Below, in pieces: positions 1-10,074 of a DNA stretch of 64,000 nucleotides. Numbering within the stretch: the stretch's first letter is position 1; each line of letters starts with the position of its first letter. A program made the translations under genes and the position numbers. The notes beneath the pieces were generated by a model. It was given only the letters and a program-made list of their open reading frames with translations, ran no database searches and was not told the DNA's origin. Source of the DNA: Ligustrum vulgare (lineage: Eukaryota; Streptophyta; Magnoliopsida; Lamiales; Oleaceae); the NCBI GenBank assembly GCA_963555705.1, contig OY743184.1, positions 30,514,614 to 30,578,613 of the forward strand, read 5' to 3'.

Positions 1-1418
1 CAATTGATAAATTTTATAGTCATGATGGCTATTTGTTTAGGAAAAGTAAACTTTGTGTGCCTAATTGTTCTATGCGTGAATTGCTAGTGCGTGAGGCTCA
101 TGGTGGGGGGTTAATGGGACACTTTGGTGTAATTAAGACTTTAGGAACTTTACAAGAGCACTTTTATTGACCTAAAATAAAAAGGAATGTTCACCATATT
201 TGTGAAAGATGCATAACTTGTAAACAATCTAAGTCTAGGGTCTTACCACAAGGTTTGTATACACCTTTGCCCGTACCTAATGAACCTTGGGTAGATATAT
301 CTATGGATTTTGGGTTAGGTTTTCCTAGGACAAAAAAAGGTAGAGACTCGATATTTGTGGTGGTAGACAGATTTAGCAAAATGGCGCATTTTATTCCTTG
401 TAATAAAACTGATGACGTAACAAACATAGCTGACCTATTCTTTAGGGAGGTTGTGAGACTCCATGGGGTACCTAGGAGTATTGTGTCTGATAGGGATGTT
501 AAGTTCCTAAGCTACTTTTGGAAAGTCTTGTGGGGGAAGATGGGTACTAAATTATTATTTTCTACTTCATGTCACCCGCAAACTGATGGTCAAACCGAGG
601 TAGTTAAAAGGACATTAATCCAACTTTTGCGTACTATAATAAATAAGAATTTAAAAAGTTGGGAGGAATGTTTTCCATTTGTGGAATTTGCTTATAATCG
701 ATCTGTGCATTCTACTACTTCATGTTCACCTTTTGAAGTTGTTTATGGTTTCAACCCGCTAACTCCTCTTGATTTAATTCCTTTACCTGTAGATGAACGG
801 AGCAGTTTGGACGGGGTGAAAAAAGCTAAGCTTGTGAAAGAGCTTCATGAGAAGGTGAAAGGGAAAATTGAAAAGAAAAATGAGCGTTATGCGACTCATG
901 CCAACAAAGGTAGGAGGCAAGTGACGTTCGAGCCGGGTGATTGGGTGTGGGTACACTTGCGAAAAGAGCGATTTCCAACCCAAAGAAAGTCTAAGTTGCA
1001 GCAAAGAGGCGATGGACCTTTTCAGATCCTTGAAAAGATAAATGAGAATGCATATAAGCTCGATCTTCTAGGTGAGTATAACGTGTCTGCTTCTTTTAAT
1101 GTTGCTGATCTTTCTCTGTTTGATGCAGGTGATGATTCGAGGACGAATCCTTTTCAACAGGGAGGGGATGATGAGTTCCGGAGTGGCTCAACAAGCGTTG
1201 ACCCGTTGCACGTGCTCGTAGGACCAATAACGAGGCAAAGAGCCAAAAGAATCAAGCAGACAATGCAAGGATTCATGCAATCGTGGATGGATGAGTGTTC
1301 GAGTGCAAAGACCTCGTTTACGTTGCATAACAAAGTGGAAGAAGAGCCAAAGTTATTACAATGCATTTGGATCAAAGAAGAACAAGAAAATAAGGCAGAA
1401 GTAGAATCACGGCCGTAA
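1..1418 (+). pseudogene. CRM-like Ty3/gypsy pol, integrase part
   Basis: This is the 3' part of a gypsy polyprotein; the open frame enters from the left edge. Seen in order: the integrase zinc-binding region (REAHGGG, two His, then CERCITC), the catalytic core with first Asp in DISMDF, second Asp in IVSDRD and Glu in QTDGQTEVV, then a C-terminal region starting at GDWVWVHLRK. The usual FYWP motif is broken by an in-frame TGA at 168-170, so the frame only reopens from about 255. The ORF runs about 250 nt past the polypurine tract (1161-1168) into the LTR and stops at 1418. That overlap and the protein style suggest the CRM chromovirus clade, whose integrase C-terminus is known to extend into the LTR; the clade call is inference. 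Gypsy identity is firm. Confidence 0.85.
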
Positions 1419-1686
1419 CACCTCTTTCACGGCCGTAAAATCATCTTGGCTAAATTTGTGTAGAAAGGAAGTCACGGCCGTAAACCATGATCTCACGGCC
1501 GTAACATTATCAAGAAAAAATTATGCAGAAGAGGACTCACGGCCGTAAATAAAGTTTAGTAGTTTTTATATTTTTATTCAGAGAGTCGATTACGGCCGTA
1601 TATAAATTTGTCACGGCCGTAACATGTGTTTTGCTTTTTAGTCTGTAAGTCACTTACGGCCGTAAACTTAAAAGTTACGGTCGTAA
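1407..1686. promoter_or_regulatory. Array of nine TTACGGCCGTAA-type palindromes
   Basis: Twelve-bp units (T)(T/C)ACGGCCGTAA start at 1407, 1427, 1472, 1493, 1537, 1590, 1611, 1654 and 1675. Start-to-start steps are 20, 45, 21, 44, 53, 21, 43 and 21, so units come in pairs two helical turns apart; the unit at 1537 has lost its partner. The last unit ends 85 bp before the TATA-like box. Position suggests a U3 enhancer; the bound factor is unknown. Confidence 0.8.
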
Positions 1687-1770
1687 ATTAGGCGGCGTAT
1701 TTTTAACCTAGTTTCAGCGTTTAGTTTATTTGCAATTCTAATTTATTTAGGTTTCTTTATTTTGTTAGCC

Positions 1771-1780
1771 TATATATATG
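1771..1780 (+). promoter_or_regulatory. TATA-like box of the CRM-like LTR
   Basis: TATATATATG lies in the middle of the LTR where a plant LTR promoter is expected. The sister LTR has TATTTAAAGG at the same place (30204). This splits the LTR into a U3 side carrying the palindromes and an R-U5 side. Confidence 0.55.
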
Positions 1781-2090
1781 GCTTTATTCAGCATTGTAAA
1801 ATACACAACTATTATTCTTAAGATTAATGATATTGAAGGTGAGATATTCCCTTAATTTCTTCGTGTTCTCGTCGAACAAATTGAACTTATCAAAGGATTT
1901 GACAACCTTTGTGGCGTTCCCCCTTTGTGGTTCTTATCTCCGCATCGTAACGGGTTTTGAGTTTAATATACCCATAGTTCTTGCGTCGTGAGGTCGGGGT
2001 TGCATTGTTACCGTCTACTATCTTGGATTTTAGAGCTTTCCGGCATTTAATTTCGCGTGTTCTTGGTGATCCCCGTATCGGATCACATCA

Positions 2091-2179
2091 AGATGTATAT
2101 CAGCATCAAGGATCCATGAAAGATAGTTCTTTCCAGAAATATCAAGAGCCGTAAATTCTAATTTTGTGAGATTGGCCAT
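2091..2179 (-). pseudogene. Truncated gag N-terminus of an LTR element
   Basis: Reading leftwards from the ATG at 2179, about 30 residues are recognisable: MANLTKLEF, then ALDISGKNYLSW, then a DADIHL motif. This is the conserved start of a widespread plant retroelement gag. The frame then runs into the end of the CRM-like LTR at 2090, so the CRM-like element was inserted about 30 codons into this gag. The remainder is outside the window. Any longer ORF through this point is an artefact of the fusion. Confidence 0.7.
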
Positions 2180-3124
2180 GTATGTAAGACTACAAAATAA
2201 AATCAAGTTAAGAAATATAGCTATTTGATGAATCACTAACAAATATAATAAAGTTATAATATGAATATAATGTGCATATAAAATCAAGATAAATAACTTT
2301 AATAAATTATTTTTAATTTAGAATGATAAACCCATAAGTTCAAAGTTCATAACAATCCACGGTGCATAATTCCAAGGTCTATAATATAGCATAGATTATA
2401 ATAGTCCAAAGTCCGTAAGTCCAAGATCCATAATAGAGTATATGTTATAATAGTCCAAAGTCCATGAGTCCAAGAACCATAATAATTCCTTATTTTGCAA
2501 GGGTACAACAATAATTTATATTTAGTCAATTCAAATATGGTTATTTAATTGTTTCCATAATATGATATTATATTGGTAATTAAAAAGATCTTGAAACAAA
2601 AATATAAACAAGAATAAATATTTAATATTGTATTATCACATATTATATTTATATCTATTTTTCTTTATCTTTAGCTTTAGCTTTAAATTTTTGACTAACA
2701 CATCATTTTATCATGCATAGAAACAATAATTCAAGATATTCTAAAGCACATAAAACTACTAAATAATTAAACAATAATTTCAATAAACAATAATTTCAAA
2801 AGGATGAATATGGACAACTCAAAACTAAGTAATTTCAGAATTATTGTATACTTAATAAAAATCGTAAATATTTAAAATGATTATGAAATCTAGATCGAAA
2901 AATATTAATGAATTTGATTCTTACAAAGATATAAATTTGAAGACTTACAGTTGAGTAGATGCCTAAGGATGATCTCTTCACGGGAATCCGGTTTAAGTGT
3001 GTGTTTGATTAGTAATAATCAGGTTTCTGATGCAGATAATCCTATTAGAGGCAACTGCAGAGCATAATTCCTTCAGATTACTCAAATTCAAGGCTCAATT
3101 AGTTAGAGGCTCGTGCTGATAACG
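2180..3124 (-). other. Leader between PBS and gag of the antisense LTR element
   Basis: This AT-rich stretch has no credible ORF. It contains short degenerate direct repeats around 2345-2490 built on a unit like 'agtccaagnnccataatag'. A PBS-like sequence lies at about 3105-3124 (reverse strand CGTTATCAGCACGAG), next to the LTR end. Confidence 0.5.
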
Positions 3125-3365
3125 TGTTGTGAAACTATCAAAATCTTAACAATTATATAGAGAAAAATATGGAGAACTTAGAGAGGAAAATTTTTCTTAT
3201 TCATTCAAGTATATTTCATAATGAATATAAGCTCCTATTTATAGGGTTGGACAATGACATAATCATAATATGGACAATGACATAATCGTAATATGTAAAT
3301 TTTACAGGGGCGTAAGAGTAATTTTCATTCAACCTAATTTTACCTAATTTAGATATTTCATAACA
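3125..3365 (-). repeat. Short LTR (about 241 bp) of the antisense element
   Basis: On the - strand it runs from TGTTATGAAATATC to GTTTCACAACA, followed by the PBS-like sequence. A TATA box (CTATAAATAGG on the - strand) is at 3234-3244. A 23-bp tandem duplication built on GGACAATGACATAATC starts at 3249 and 3272. The LTR lies about 230 bp upstream of the ERG28 start codon, in divergent orientation. Confidence 0.65.
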
Positions 3366-3592
3366 GTTTTGTCTTATATTTGAAGTTGGATCTTTAAATA
3401 AGGGTGGGTGTGATTTTTAGCTAGACAATGCCTTGGAGATGCTATTAGTTGGCCCATTTGAGTCCCTTTAGCCTCTTCCCGTGCACTGCTCAATATTCTA
3501 GTTCTTCCCCGAGCGTATAACGAGAACTAGATCTTTGACCAAACTTTCTTTTCAGTCTCAAATTCGACAGTTGATAGCGGACGTGTGTGACG
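3366..3592 (+). promoter_or_regulatory. ERG28 core promoter and 5' leader
   Basis: This 227-bp gap between the antisense LTR and the ERG28 ATG contains a TATA-like TTTAAATAAGG near 3391-3402 and a pyrimidine-rich leader. A possible splice acceptor (TTCTTTTCAG) ends near 3555, so a 5' UTR intron cannot be excluded. The transcription start is not visible directly. Confidence 0.45.
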
Positions 3593-6500
3593 ATGAAGCT
3601 ACTTGGATGGTGGTTGATGCTGGTGGGTTTGCTTCGTTTAGCATCAGTATGGTTCGGATTCTTTGACATCTGGGCTCTTCGCGTTGCCGTTTTTTCCCAA
3701 ACGACAAGTATGTATGTATGTATGCATTTACATTTTATTCTTTTCACTTGCTGCATTTTTATTTTTATTTATTTATTTATTTTTGGTTGAAGCGTATTCA
3801 ATTTGATGTAATTCGGCATTTTACAGTGTTAAATGAGATCCCAAATTGAAGAAATTCTCCTACGCGTGCTTACTGAGATACATGCATTATCAAGAGACTG
3901 TTACTGAATTGTAAATTTGTAATGGGTTGAATTTACAAACAAGCAAATTCAACTCAAAACCCAACAACTGAAACTCTCAGACGAAATGTTCTGATAATAA
4001 ATTCAATTTTCAGTAATTTGTCATTACAGATAAATGGGTAACCGAACAAAAGAAGGTCATGTTTTGCTTATTACAACTTTTAAAATTACGTAAAACAGAA
4101 ATTCACACATATCCTTCTTTCATATGTCAACTGTACATGCCATTGGGCTGCAGAATCATTCCTCCTAGGAACCATTCTGGTCCATAGTACCTCTTTAGGA
4201 AGCCTCTCGGATACCCTTTTTTCTGACTCTTCTGGAACACAGGGTGTAACTTGGAATTAGCTGGAAACTCTAACTTGTTGGCCACCTTATTGATCTTCTG
4301 AATAACCTTATGGGGTCCATATACCTTGCAGCTAAATTATTGTTGCTCTGCAAGCTAGAGATTTCTGTTTGTTTAGATGAAGCACGAAGTAAACCCAGTC
4401 TCCAATCTCAAATTCTCTTTCTGTCGTTTTCTTATCAGCATAAACCCAGTCTCCGATCTCAAATTCTCTTTCTGTCGTTTTCTTATCAGCATACCTTTTC
4501 ATTTGTGCTTGTATCATATTCTTCTTTAATAGTTCCTCCATCTTTTGGATTTCCTGTAACAAATTCTCAACTTCAACCACATTAGTTTGCTGATAGGTTC
4601 CCAAAGTTAGTTGAGGAGGTTTAATCTCATAGAGGGCTTCAAAAGGGATAATCTGAATAGTTGAATAAAAGCTGGTGTTACACCACCACTCAGCCAGTGC
4701 TAGGCACTACATTGTTTAGGCTGCCAATATGTCATACATCTCATGTACATCTCTAAGCATTGATTTAACCTTTCACTCTGCCCGTCAGACTGAAGGTGAT
4801 AGGCTGTGCTTAGCTGAATTTGGGTGCCCAAAATCTTAAACAACTCCTACCAAAATCCACTAGTAAATATCTTGTCAATGTTAGAAACTATTCTTTGTGA
4901 GACTCCATGTGACTTACAAATGTTATCTAAGAAGAGTCTAACAACTATGGTGGCTGTGAAAGGGTGTGACAGGCCAAGAAAATGGCCATACTTGCTAAAC
5001 CTATCTATCACCACCATTATAATATCTTTACCATCTGAGGAAGGAAAGCCCTCAATGAAATCCATATTAATGTGACTTCAGGGGATTGGGGGTTTGTTGT
5101 TTGAAATTGCTTGAATAAAAAATATGCATAAAAATAAACAATTCAATATGAATAGAGAAATAATATAAGAAGAAATCTTGTTCTCGGGTTCGGTTGTGCC
5201 CTTAATTAATGTTATACTTTTCCTTGTAACGTGTTTATATCCCTATTCAATTATCAATCATAAATAATCAACAATCTCTGATTATCTAAATTCTTCTTTA
5301 TGTATATTGATTCAAAACAAGTTTTTCGAACCAATTCTAGTCACGGACAATTCTAAACAAGCTCTTAGGATTTAATACATGAATAGTATGAAAATCTAGA
5401 AGAATAGATTGAATTGGATCATTAATTTTACAAGCTCGAATTAATCAATCCAAGTTGAATTATTACTAAACCTGCACGAGATTTATTTGCTAATAAAGTA
5501 AAGATTCAATGACAATTACGGATCAAGAATCTAAACATAGCATATTCATGAATCCAAAGATCAATAATCCAATTGGCCAAATTAAACTATTAATCAAATA
5601 AACTCAATTGAACATTTAAAACATAATAATCCAACAATTGAAATAAAGGAATAAATTCACGCTACTAATTTGTGGGAAAAGAAAATAACATAATCAAGTT
5701 AACACAACTTCCCCTTTGAACAAGATATGAAATTTAGCGTAACATGATTGTGGTAGATTCTTCAAGTTGATTCATGAATTCCATTGTTGTTGATATTCTT
5801 GCGCATGAAAATCTTCCAAGAATGCTCTATATTTTTCTCTCAATTTTCCTCAATGTCCAACCTCCTTTTTGTGGTGATTTTCCTCCTTTAATACTCTCAA
5901 AATCGTGCCCTAACTTTATCCTAAAGATATACCAAAGATAGACCTTGAATCAGATAAGGAAATTCCTTGGAGAGCAAGTTACGGCCGTAACTTTCCTTAT
6001 TACGGCCGTAATTGGGATTCTGAAAATTTTCGAAATTTGGAAGTTACGGCCGTAACTTTGTCATTTACGGCCGTAAGTGTATTTCTGCCGAGAAGCGCCT
6101 GTGCTCGATGTTTTGGCCATAACTTTCTCTCCCGAAGTCCGATTGTGGTGATTCAAGTTGCGTTGGAAAGAAAACTCAAATATCTACAATTCTTTGTGAA
6201 ATAGATCTTCCCAAATTCGAAAGTCTTCTATGACAAAGTTGAGCTTCAATCTATGACTAAAATTCATGATCACAATCCTTGCGGGTTTTTGATTTCCAAC
6301 TTCATTCCAAACCTTCTTTGACCATAATTTTTGTATCTAATCTTCTTCCCACATGCCATTATTGATTTGGAGCTCTTTGAATATGCCCTTAAACCTCACT
6401 TTTTGATTTTTTTGTATTTCTTTGGTCATGTTTCCTTTCTTTTCGTTCTTTGCGATCCTGTATAACACAATAAATGAAAATGCATTAAACGATACTTCAA

Positions 6501-9500
6501 TAGGATCAAACTAATAACAAAATAGGATAATAAGTGAATTAAATACATGCTAATAAAGCACTTATCACTTGGCCCTGTATAAGCTGGCTTGTATGCCTCA
6601 ATACCCACCCACTTTGTGACAAATGGATGCTGTCAATCAATTTACTTCTAAAACCTCCTTTGCCAAAGTAAATTCTTTCATCATACTTTGGAATCCCATT
6701 TAGATACTTGTACTCCCTTTTTTAGCCAGGTTCAAGTAATGTATTTTGAATCTCTTCTGTGGTTAGAGAATCCCCTTCATAGCTACTAATGACCTCCTTG
6801 ATCCATGTCGGCAAGACTGTAGTAATAAGTGAGCATTCTGCCTCAGTTTCATTTCTTCTGGATAATGCACAAAATCTTCCACCCCTTTTTTTGTTGTATC
6901 TCATAGCTTAAACCCTAGAATTTGGTGAGACACTTCTGTTGTAGATGTGTAGTGATTCTTTGCTCAAGAAGATACTTTAATGACTAAAGACCAGTCTTGA
7001 TTATAAAATGGTTGCCTTCTACATAATGTCTCCACTTACCAATTGATGTCACTAAGGCTATTAACTCATTTTCATAGATTCAGAGTCACATGTTTCTTGC
7101 CCCAAATGCTTTACTCATATAGGCTATGGGCCTTTTACTATGCATCAACACGGCATCCATTCCTCCATAGCATGCATTTGTCTCTATAATGAATGGTTGA
7201 GTGAAGTCTGGCATTACAAGGATTCAGGAAGGCTAGGTAGGGACACCATAACTTGAGATTTAAGGCTTTGAAACATCTCCACATATAGTTGTCTTAACAA
7301 AATACTTCAATAACCTCCTCTTCTGCTTTCTCATTGAATCTCCTACAGATTGATGTTCTAAATTGGCCCCACCAGCAGTAGGGTTGCTACTCAGAAACCC
7401 ATGAAGCCACACATCTTCCTTCTCCAAATACATAGCAACTAGTTCCAATTTAATCTACTTTGGTATCTCATGAATTTGAAAATACCTTTCAGCCTTCCGT
7501 ATCCACTCCCTAGGATTATCACCTTCAAAATAAGGAAAGTCAATCTGGGGAAATTGATTTCACCATTTCCCTTCTCCATACTACCTTCTCTTTAGTTTCA
7601 CCTTTATTAATACTCAAATGAGCCATCATAGCAACCAGCGATTCATATTTAGAGTGCATATCCGTGATTACTATCTCCAACTTATTAATTTTATCATACT
7701 TTCCACACAGATCCTTAATGGTAGCCTCAATTGATTTGCATTTACCTGCGATGCTAGTAAGAGTAGTGTCCAGTTCTTCCAATTATTGGTCCAGTGTCTT
7801 AAAATGCTCGTCAATAAGCTTCTGTCTAGTCTCCATTCTCCCCAAGGATGTAGTTGCTCTGATACCAAATGTAATGGATTGAATTTACAAAGAAGCAAAT
7901 TCAACTCAAAACCCAACAATTTAAACTCTAACGAAATAGTCTGATAATGAATTCAAATTTCAGCAATTTCTCATAATACATAAATGGATAACTAAACAAT
8001 TGCAGAAAGAAGTAGCTGAAGAAGAATGTGAGAGAGGAGGATTCATAAAAGGGAGCAGAGTGTGCAGTGCTAAATAGAGAAGAGGAAAAAGTCATGTTTT
8101 GCTTTTTACAACTTTTAAAATTAAAATATAAAACAGAAATTCAAACATATCCCAGGCGACGCCATTTCTTCATTCATATATCCCGCCATTGTTTCTTAAC
8201 TTTTCTCTGCCAAATCTTCTGTTGCTCCTGCTGCGTTTGGACCACCATTTGGTAGTAATCTCCTTGTCATGACATGAATCTTCAAGATTAGATAATATAG
8301 ATCTTTACAGGCATTTAGCACCCTTTTACATTTGCACGTAATTTCACTTAGGCAGATGTTTTTTTTTTCCCCAGTGAATAATGAGATTTTTATTGGCATC
8401 ATGTTAATTTGCAATTTCCAATTGCGGTACTGTTATCACCTAAATGGATATATTGAAAATGAAACAGCAGTTTGAGATTCTCTATATTCAGTGAAAACTC
8501 TTGCTGGTTAAGATTTGTAGGAAAAATATGTGTCTATATGGTGTATAGGGAGAGTGTAACGAACTTTCGTCAAGTGTTTCATATTGCTTATCAATGCTAT
8601 TGATCTTTACTGTAGCTTCACTTAGTAATGCGACTTGAAAATATAAGTGGGAGAATGTTATCTGGAAGACGTTTTCATTGTTTTATGGCTCTTATGAATT
8701 CCTCTCGACTCGAGTATATTGCGATTTTGCATTTCTAATGTGTATGATTTACTTTCTGGACCTTTCTCTTTTTATTACAGACTTTATTAGGAGCCACTTA
8801 ACTCTATTGCTTTGCGTTACCTAATACATCTGTTCATCTGTGTGCTGATTTTTATGTTATTAAAGAAGTTTAGTTAATTGGACGTCGAAATCAACATTCG
8901 AATATAAGGATTTAACCCTTTTTAGATTTTTATCGTAAATGGATATTCTTACATGGTGTTTTCTTCAAATCCTCAAAGTTCTAGTGTAATCGACATCATG
9001 TAACTTATCTTAAGAACACGTGGTGAGACTTGAAGTCATTTCAAAATCACGCTAATTTTCAGAGAATCGTGATGAACCCCAAAGAGCAATCATTGGAGAT
9101 ATGTGATAATGAATACGAATGAGGTTCACAAATTGCTTAAAAGTTTATCCTCTAGCGGTAGATTTCTATATTAGCTAATGAAATAATGCATCCTTGCATC
9201 ACATGCTTTTGGATTTCTAAATGGTTCTTTGCAGTGATCTGGAATTTAAATTAAGGTTTCTCTATTCATCTTTATCTGTATTGAAAATTTACATGACGAA
9301 GCTTTTACCATCTTTCATTTATACGTTGTAGTGACTGAAGTTCATGGACGGACATTTGGAGTTTGGACATTACTGACTTGCACTCTATGCTTTCTCTGTG
9401 CATTCAACCTTGACAACAAGCCTCTGTATTTGACAACCTTTTTATCCTTCATATATGCTTTTGGCCATTTCTTGACTGAGTACCTCATTTACCAAACTAT

Positions 9501-10074
9501 GGCTATTGGAAATCTGACAACTATTGGCATTTTTGCAGGTAATGCTATCAAAATAAATTTCTGTTATTTATTTCCTTGGTCATGTATTCTAATGTTCTCT
9601 GTCATGTGTGGCTTTGTTTTTGTTAATTACGTTTTCCATATTGAGCAGAAACTAAATTCATGCAAACCACAGCATGTTTACATCAACACACGATTTGGAA
9701 TCCATAATAGCATGTTTATGTAGAATGATAATAAATGGCATAGTATTTGGCAGTCTATATTTTTTCGATGAAATATGAAGGTCATGGACATGTGTTGAAG
9801 GAAATGCATAAACTCTAGTATAATGTGCTCTAAGGTATTTGTACCAGTCGCCGCGCATATAGGTAGAATTATAGGTGTGATATCTCTTAATTATCTCCTT
9901 CCTGGTACACTATATGGTTGATGTTCTATAGAAATGATTTCTATCAATATTTTGATATATTTCTAAAGATTATTATTAAAGTTAAACTGCTGAATTTTTT
10001 TTTCAGGCACATCCATAATATGGATGTTGTTGCAGTGGAATTCACATCAACCAGTCAAGAGTAAACATTTGTAA
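3593..10074 (+). CDS. ERG28: ERG28-like sterol biosynthesis scaffold protein, 3 exons
   Basis: Coding exons are 3593-3707, 9332-9538 and 10007-10074, joining to 390 nt and 129 residues without stops. Introns are GT-AG: donor GTATGT at 3708, acceptor TTGTAG at 9331, donor GTAATG at 9539, acceptor TTTCAG at 10006. The protein begins MKLLGWWLMLVG, has SVWFGFF and FSQTT at the first junction, then MTEVHGRTFGVWTLLT and a LSFIYAFGHFLTEYL segment. About four hydrophobic segments are expected (residues 4-24, 45-65, 70-90, 100-118). I recognise this as plant ERG28, an ER membrane protein that tethers the sterol C-4 demethylation enzymes. Length matches plant homologues as I know them, and all junctions keep frame, so the gene looks intact. 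Its first intron is greatly enlarged by a retrotransposon. A GTG codon at 3587 is in frame, but the family starts at MK. Confidence 0.93.
4140..5095 (-). pseudogene. Gypsy integrase core and C-terminus (fragment)
   Basis: On the - strand the first catalytic Asp is in NMDFIEGFP, followed by GKDIIMVVIDRFSKYGHF and FTATIVVRLF. Further left come the C-terminal motifs: MKRYADKKTTEREFEIGDWVY, VIQKINKVANKLEFP and a final HPVFQKS region. A stop sits just before SHINMDF, and frameshifts and deletions separate core from tail. A 51-bp in-frame duplication repeats ADKKTTEREFEIGDWVY. Confidence 0.75.
4391..4492 (-). repeat. 51-bp in-frame tandem duplication in integrase
   Basis: Two copies of a 51-bp unit (4391-4441 and 4442-4492) differ by one base. 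The unit is 17 codons, so it duplicates a peptide without shifting frame. It probably arose by slippage in the source element or after insertion. Confidence 0.85.
5096..6567 (-). mobile_element. Athila-like LTR nested in the gypsy integrase
   Basis: On the - strand it begins TGATAAGTGC, the same start as the Athila-like LTRs at 16345 and 52935, and ends near TTTCAAACAACA at about 5096. It separates the integrase zinc-binding region (right) from the core (left). About 110 nt of host element seem lost and flanking bases do not match, so this is not a clean solo insertion. It carries a four-unit TTACGGCCGTAA array and no coding capacity. Confidence 0.65.
5979..6076. promoter_or_regulatory. Four-unit TTACGGCCGTAA array, 21/44/21 spacing
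   Basis: Four perfect 12-bp palindromes start at 5979, 6000, 6044 and 6065, giving steps of 21, 44 and 21. On the - strand the array is introduced by GGCAGAA-N4-ACTTACGG, the same lead-in as in the CRM-like LTRs. A TATA-like TATTAAAGG (- strand, 5885-5893) lies 86 bp away on the downstream side. Confidence 0.85.
6568..7255 (-). pseudogene. Gypsy RNase H and integrase zinc-binding remnants
   Basis: On the - strand this encodes PDFTQPFIIETNACYGG, RPIAYMSKAFG, a WRHYVEGNHFIIKT stretch and LKYLLEQRITT, the standard gypsy RNase H order. Further left come LRSKLIDSIH-like and GIEAYKPAY-like remnants of the integrase N-terminus. Stops and frameshifts are frequent. The catalytic Asp of the first motif reads as Asn (ETNAC instead of ETDAS). 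Confidence 0.75.
7256..7840 (-). pseudogene. Gypsy gag remnant
   Basis: From right to left the - strand shows a coiled-coil-like N-terminus (MEELDTTLTSIAGKC), then PQIDFPYFEGDNPREWIRK, ERYFQIHEIPK and LELVAMYLEKEDVWLHGF, the usual plant gypsy gag core. The frame is broken around 7450 and 7560. No zinc knuckle or protease follows; sequence jumps to RNase H. Confidence 0.75.
7856..7867 (-). other. Primer-binding site, initiator tRNA-Met type
   Basis: The - strand reads TGGTATCAGAGC two bases inside the right LTR, which ends ...CCATTACA at 7870. This fixes the orientation of the element as antisense to ERG28. Confidence 0.85.

Larger units (their letters stand above)
1169..2090 (+). repeat. 3' LTR of CRM-like gypsy element (922 bp)
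   Basis: The LTR starts TGATGAG directly after the purine tract GGGAGGGGA and ends GGATCACATCA. The two ends form an imperfect terminal inverted repeat. A second copy at 29599-30520 has exactly the same length. The LTR holds a palindrome array (1407-1686) and a TATA-like box (1771-1780). It ends inside a reverse-strand gag of another element at 2091. Confidence 0.85.
3918..8143 (-). mobile_element. Antisense Ty3/gypsy element inside ERG28 intron 1
   Basis: Two related LTRs face each other: about 3918-4105 and 7870-8143, both reading TGTAATGGNTTGAATTTAC at the left end. A PBS complementary to initiator tRNA-Met (TGGTATCAGAGC on the - strand) lies at 7856-7867 beside the right LTR. Between them, on the - strand, come gag, RNase H and integrase remnants. 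Protease and reverse transcriptase are deleted. The left LTR lacks about 90 bp present in the right one. Outer LTR limits are approximate and no clear target duplication was found. Confidence 0.85.
3708..9331 (+). other. ERG28 intron 1 (5.6 kb, transposon-filled)
   Basis: The intron begins with a GTAT microsatellite fused to the donor (3708-3724). It contains an antisense gypsy element from about 3918 to 8143 with a nested LTR at 5096-6567. The rest (3725-3917 and 8144-9331) is AT-rich and shows no further gene or repeat that I recognise. Intron 2 (9539-10006, 468 bp) is ordinary, with a T-rich tract before the acceptor. Confidence 0.85.

Noticed and set aside
1407..1686. Palindromic repeats with unique filler as a CRISPR-like array
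   Set aside because: Filler lengths alternate between about 9 and 32 bp and the array lies in an LTR of a eukaryotic genome. The regular phasing suggests protein binding sites instead.
2030..2287. Continuous - strand ORF of 85 codons
   Set aside because: It joins a truncated gag (2091-2179) with the end of an inserted LTR and with upstream leader, so it is not one gene.
9539..9723. Extension of ERG28 exon 2 as an alternative C-terminus
   Set aside because: The open frame past the GTAATG donor loses similarity to the family, while exon 3 at 10007 restores the expected end in frame.
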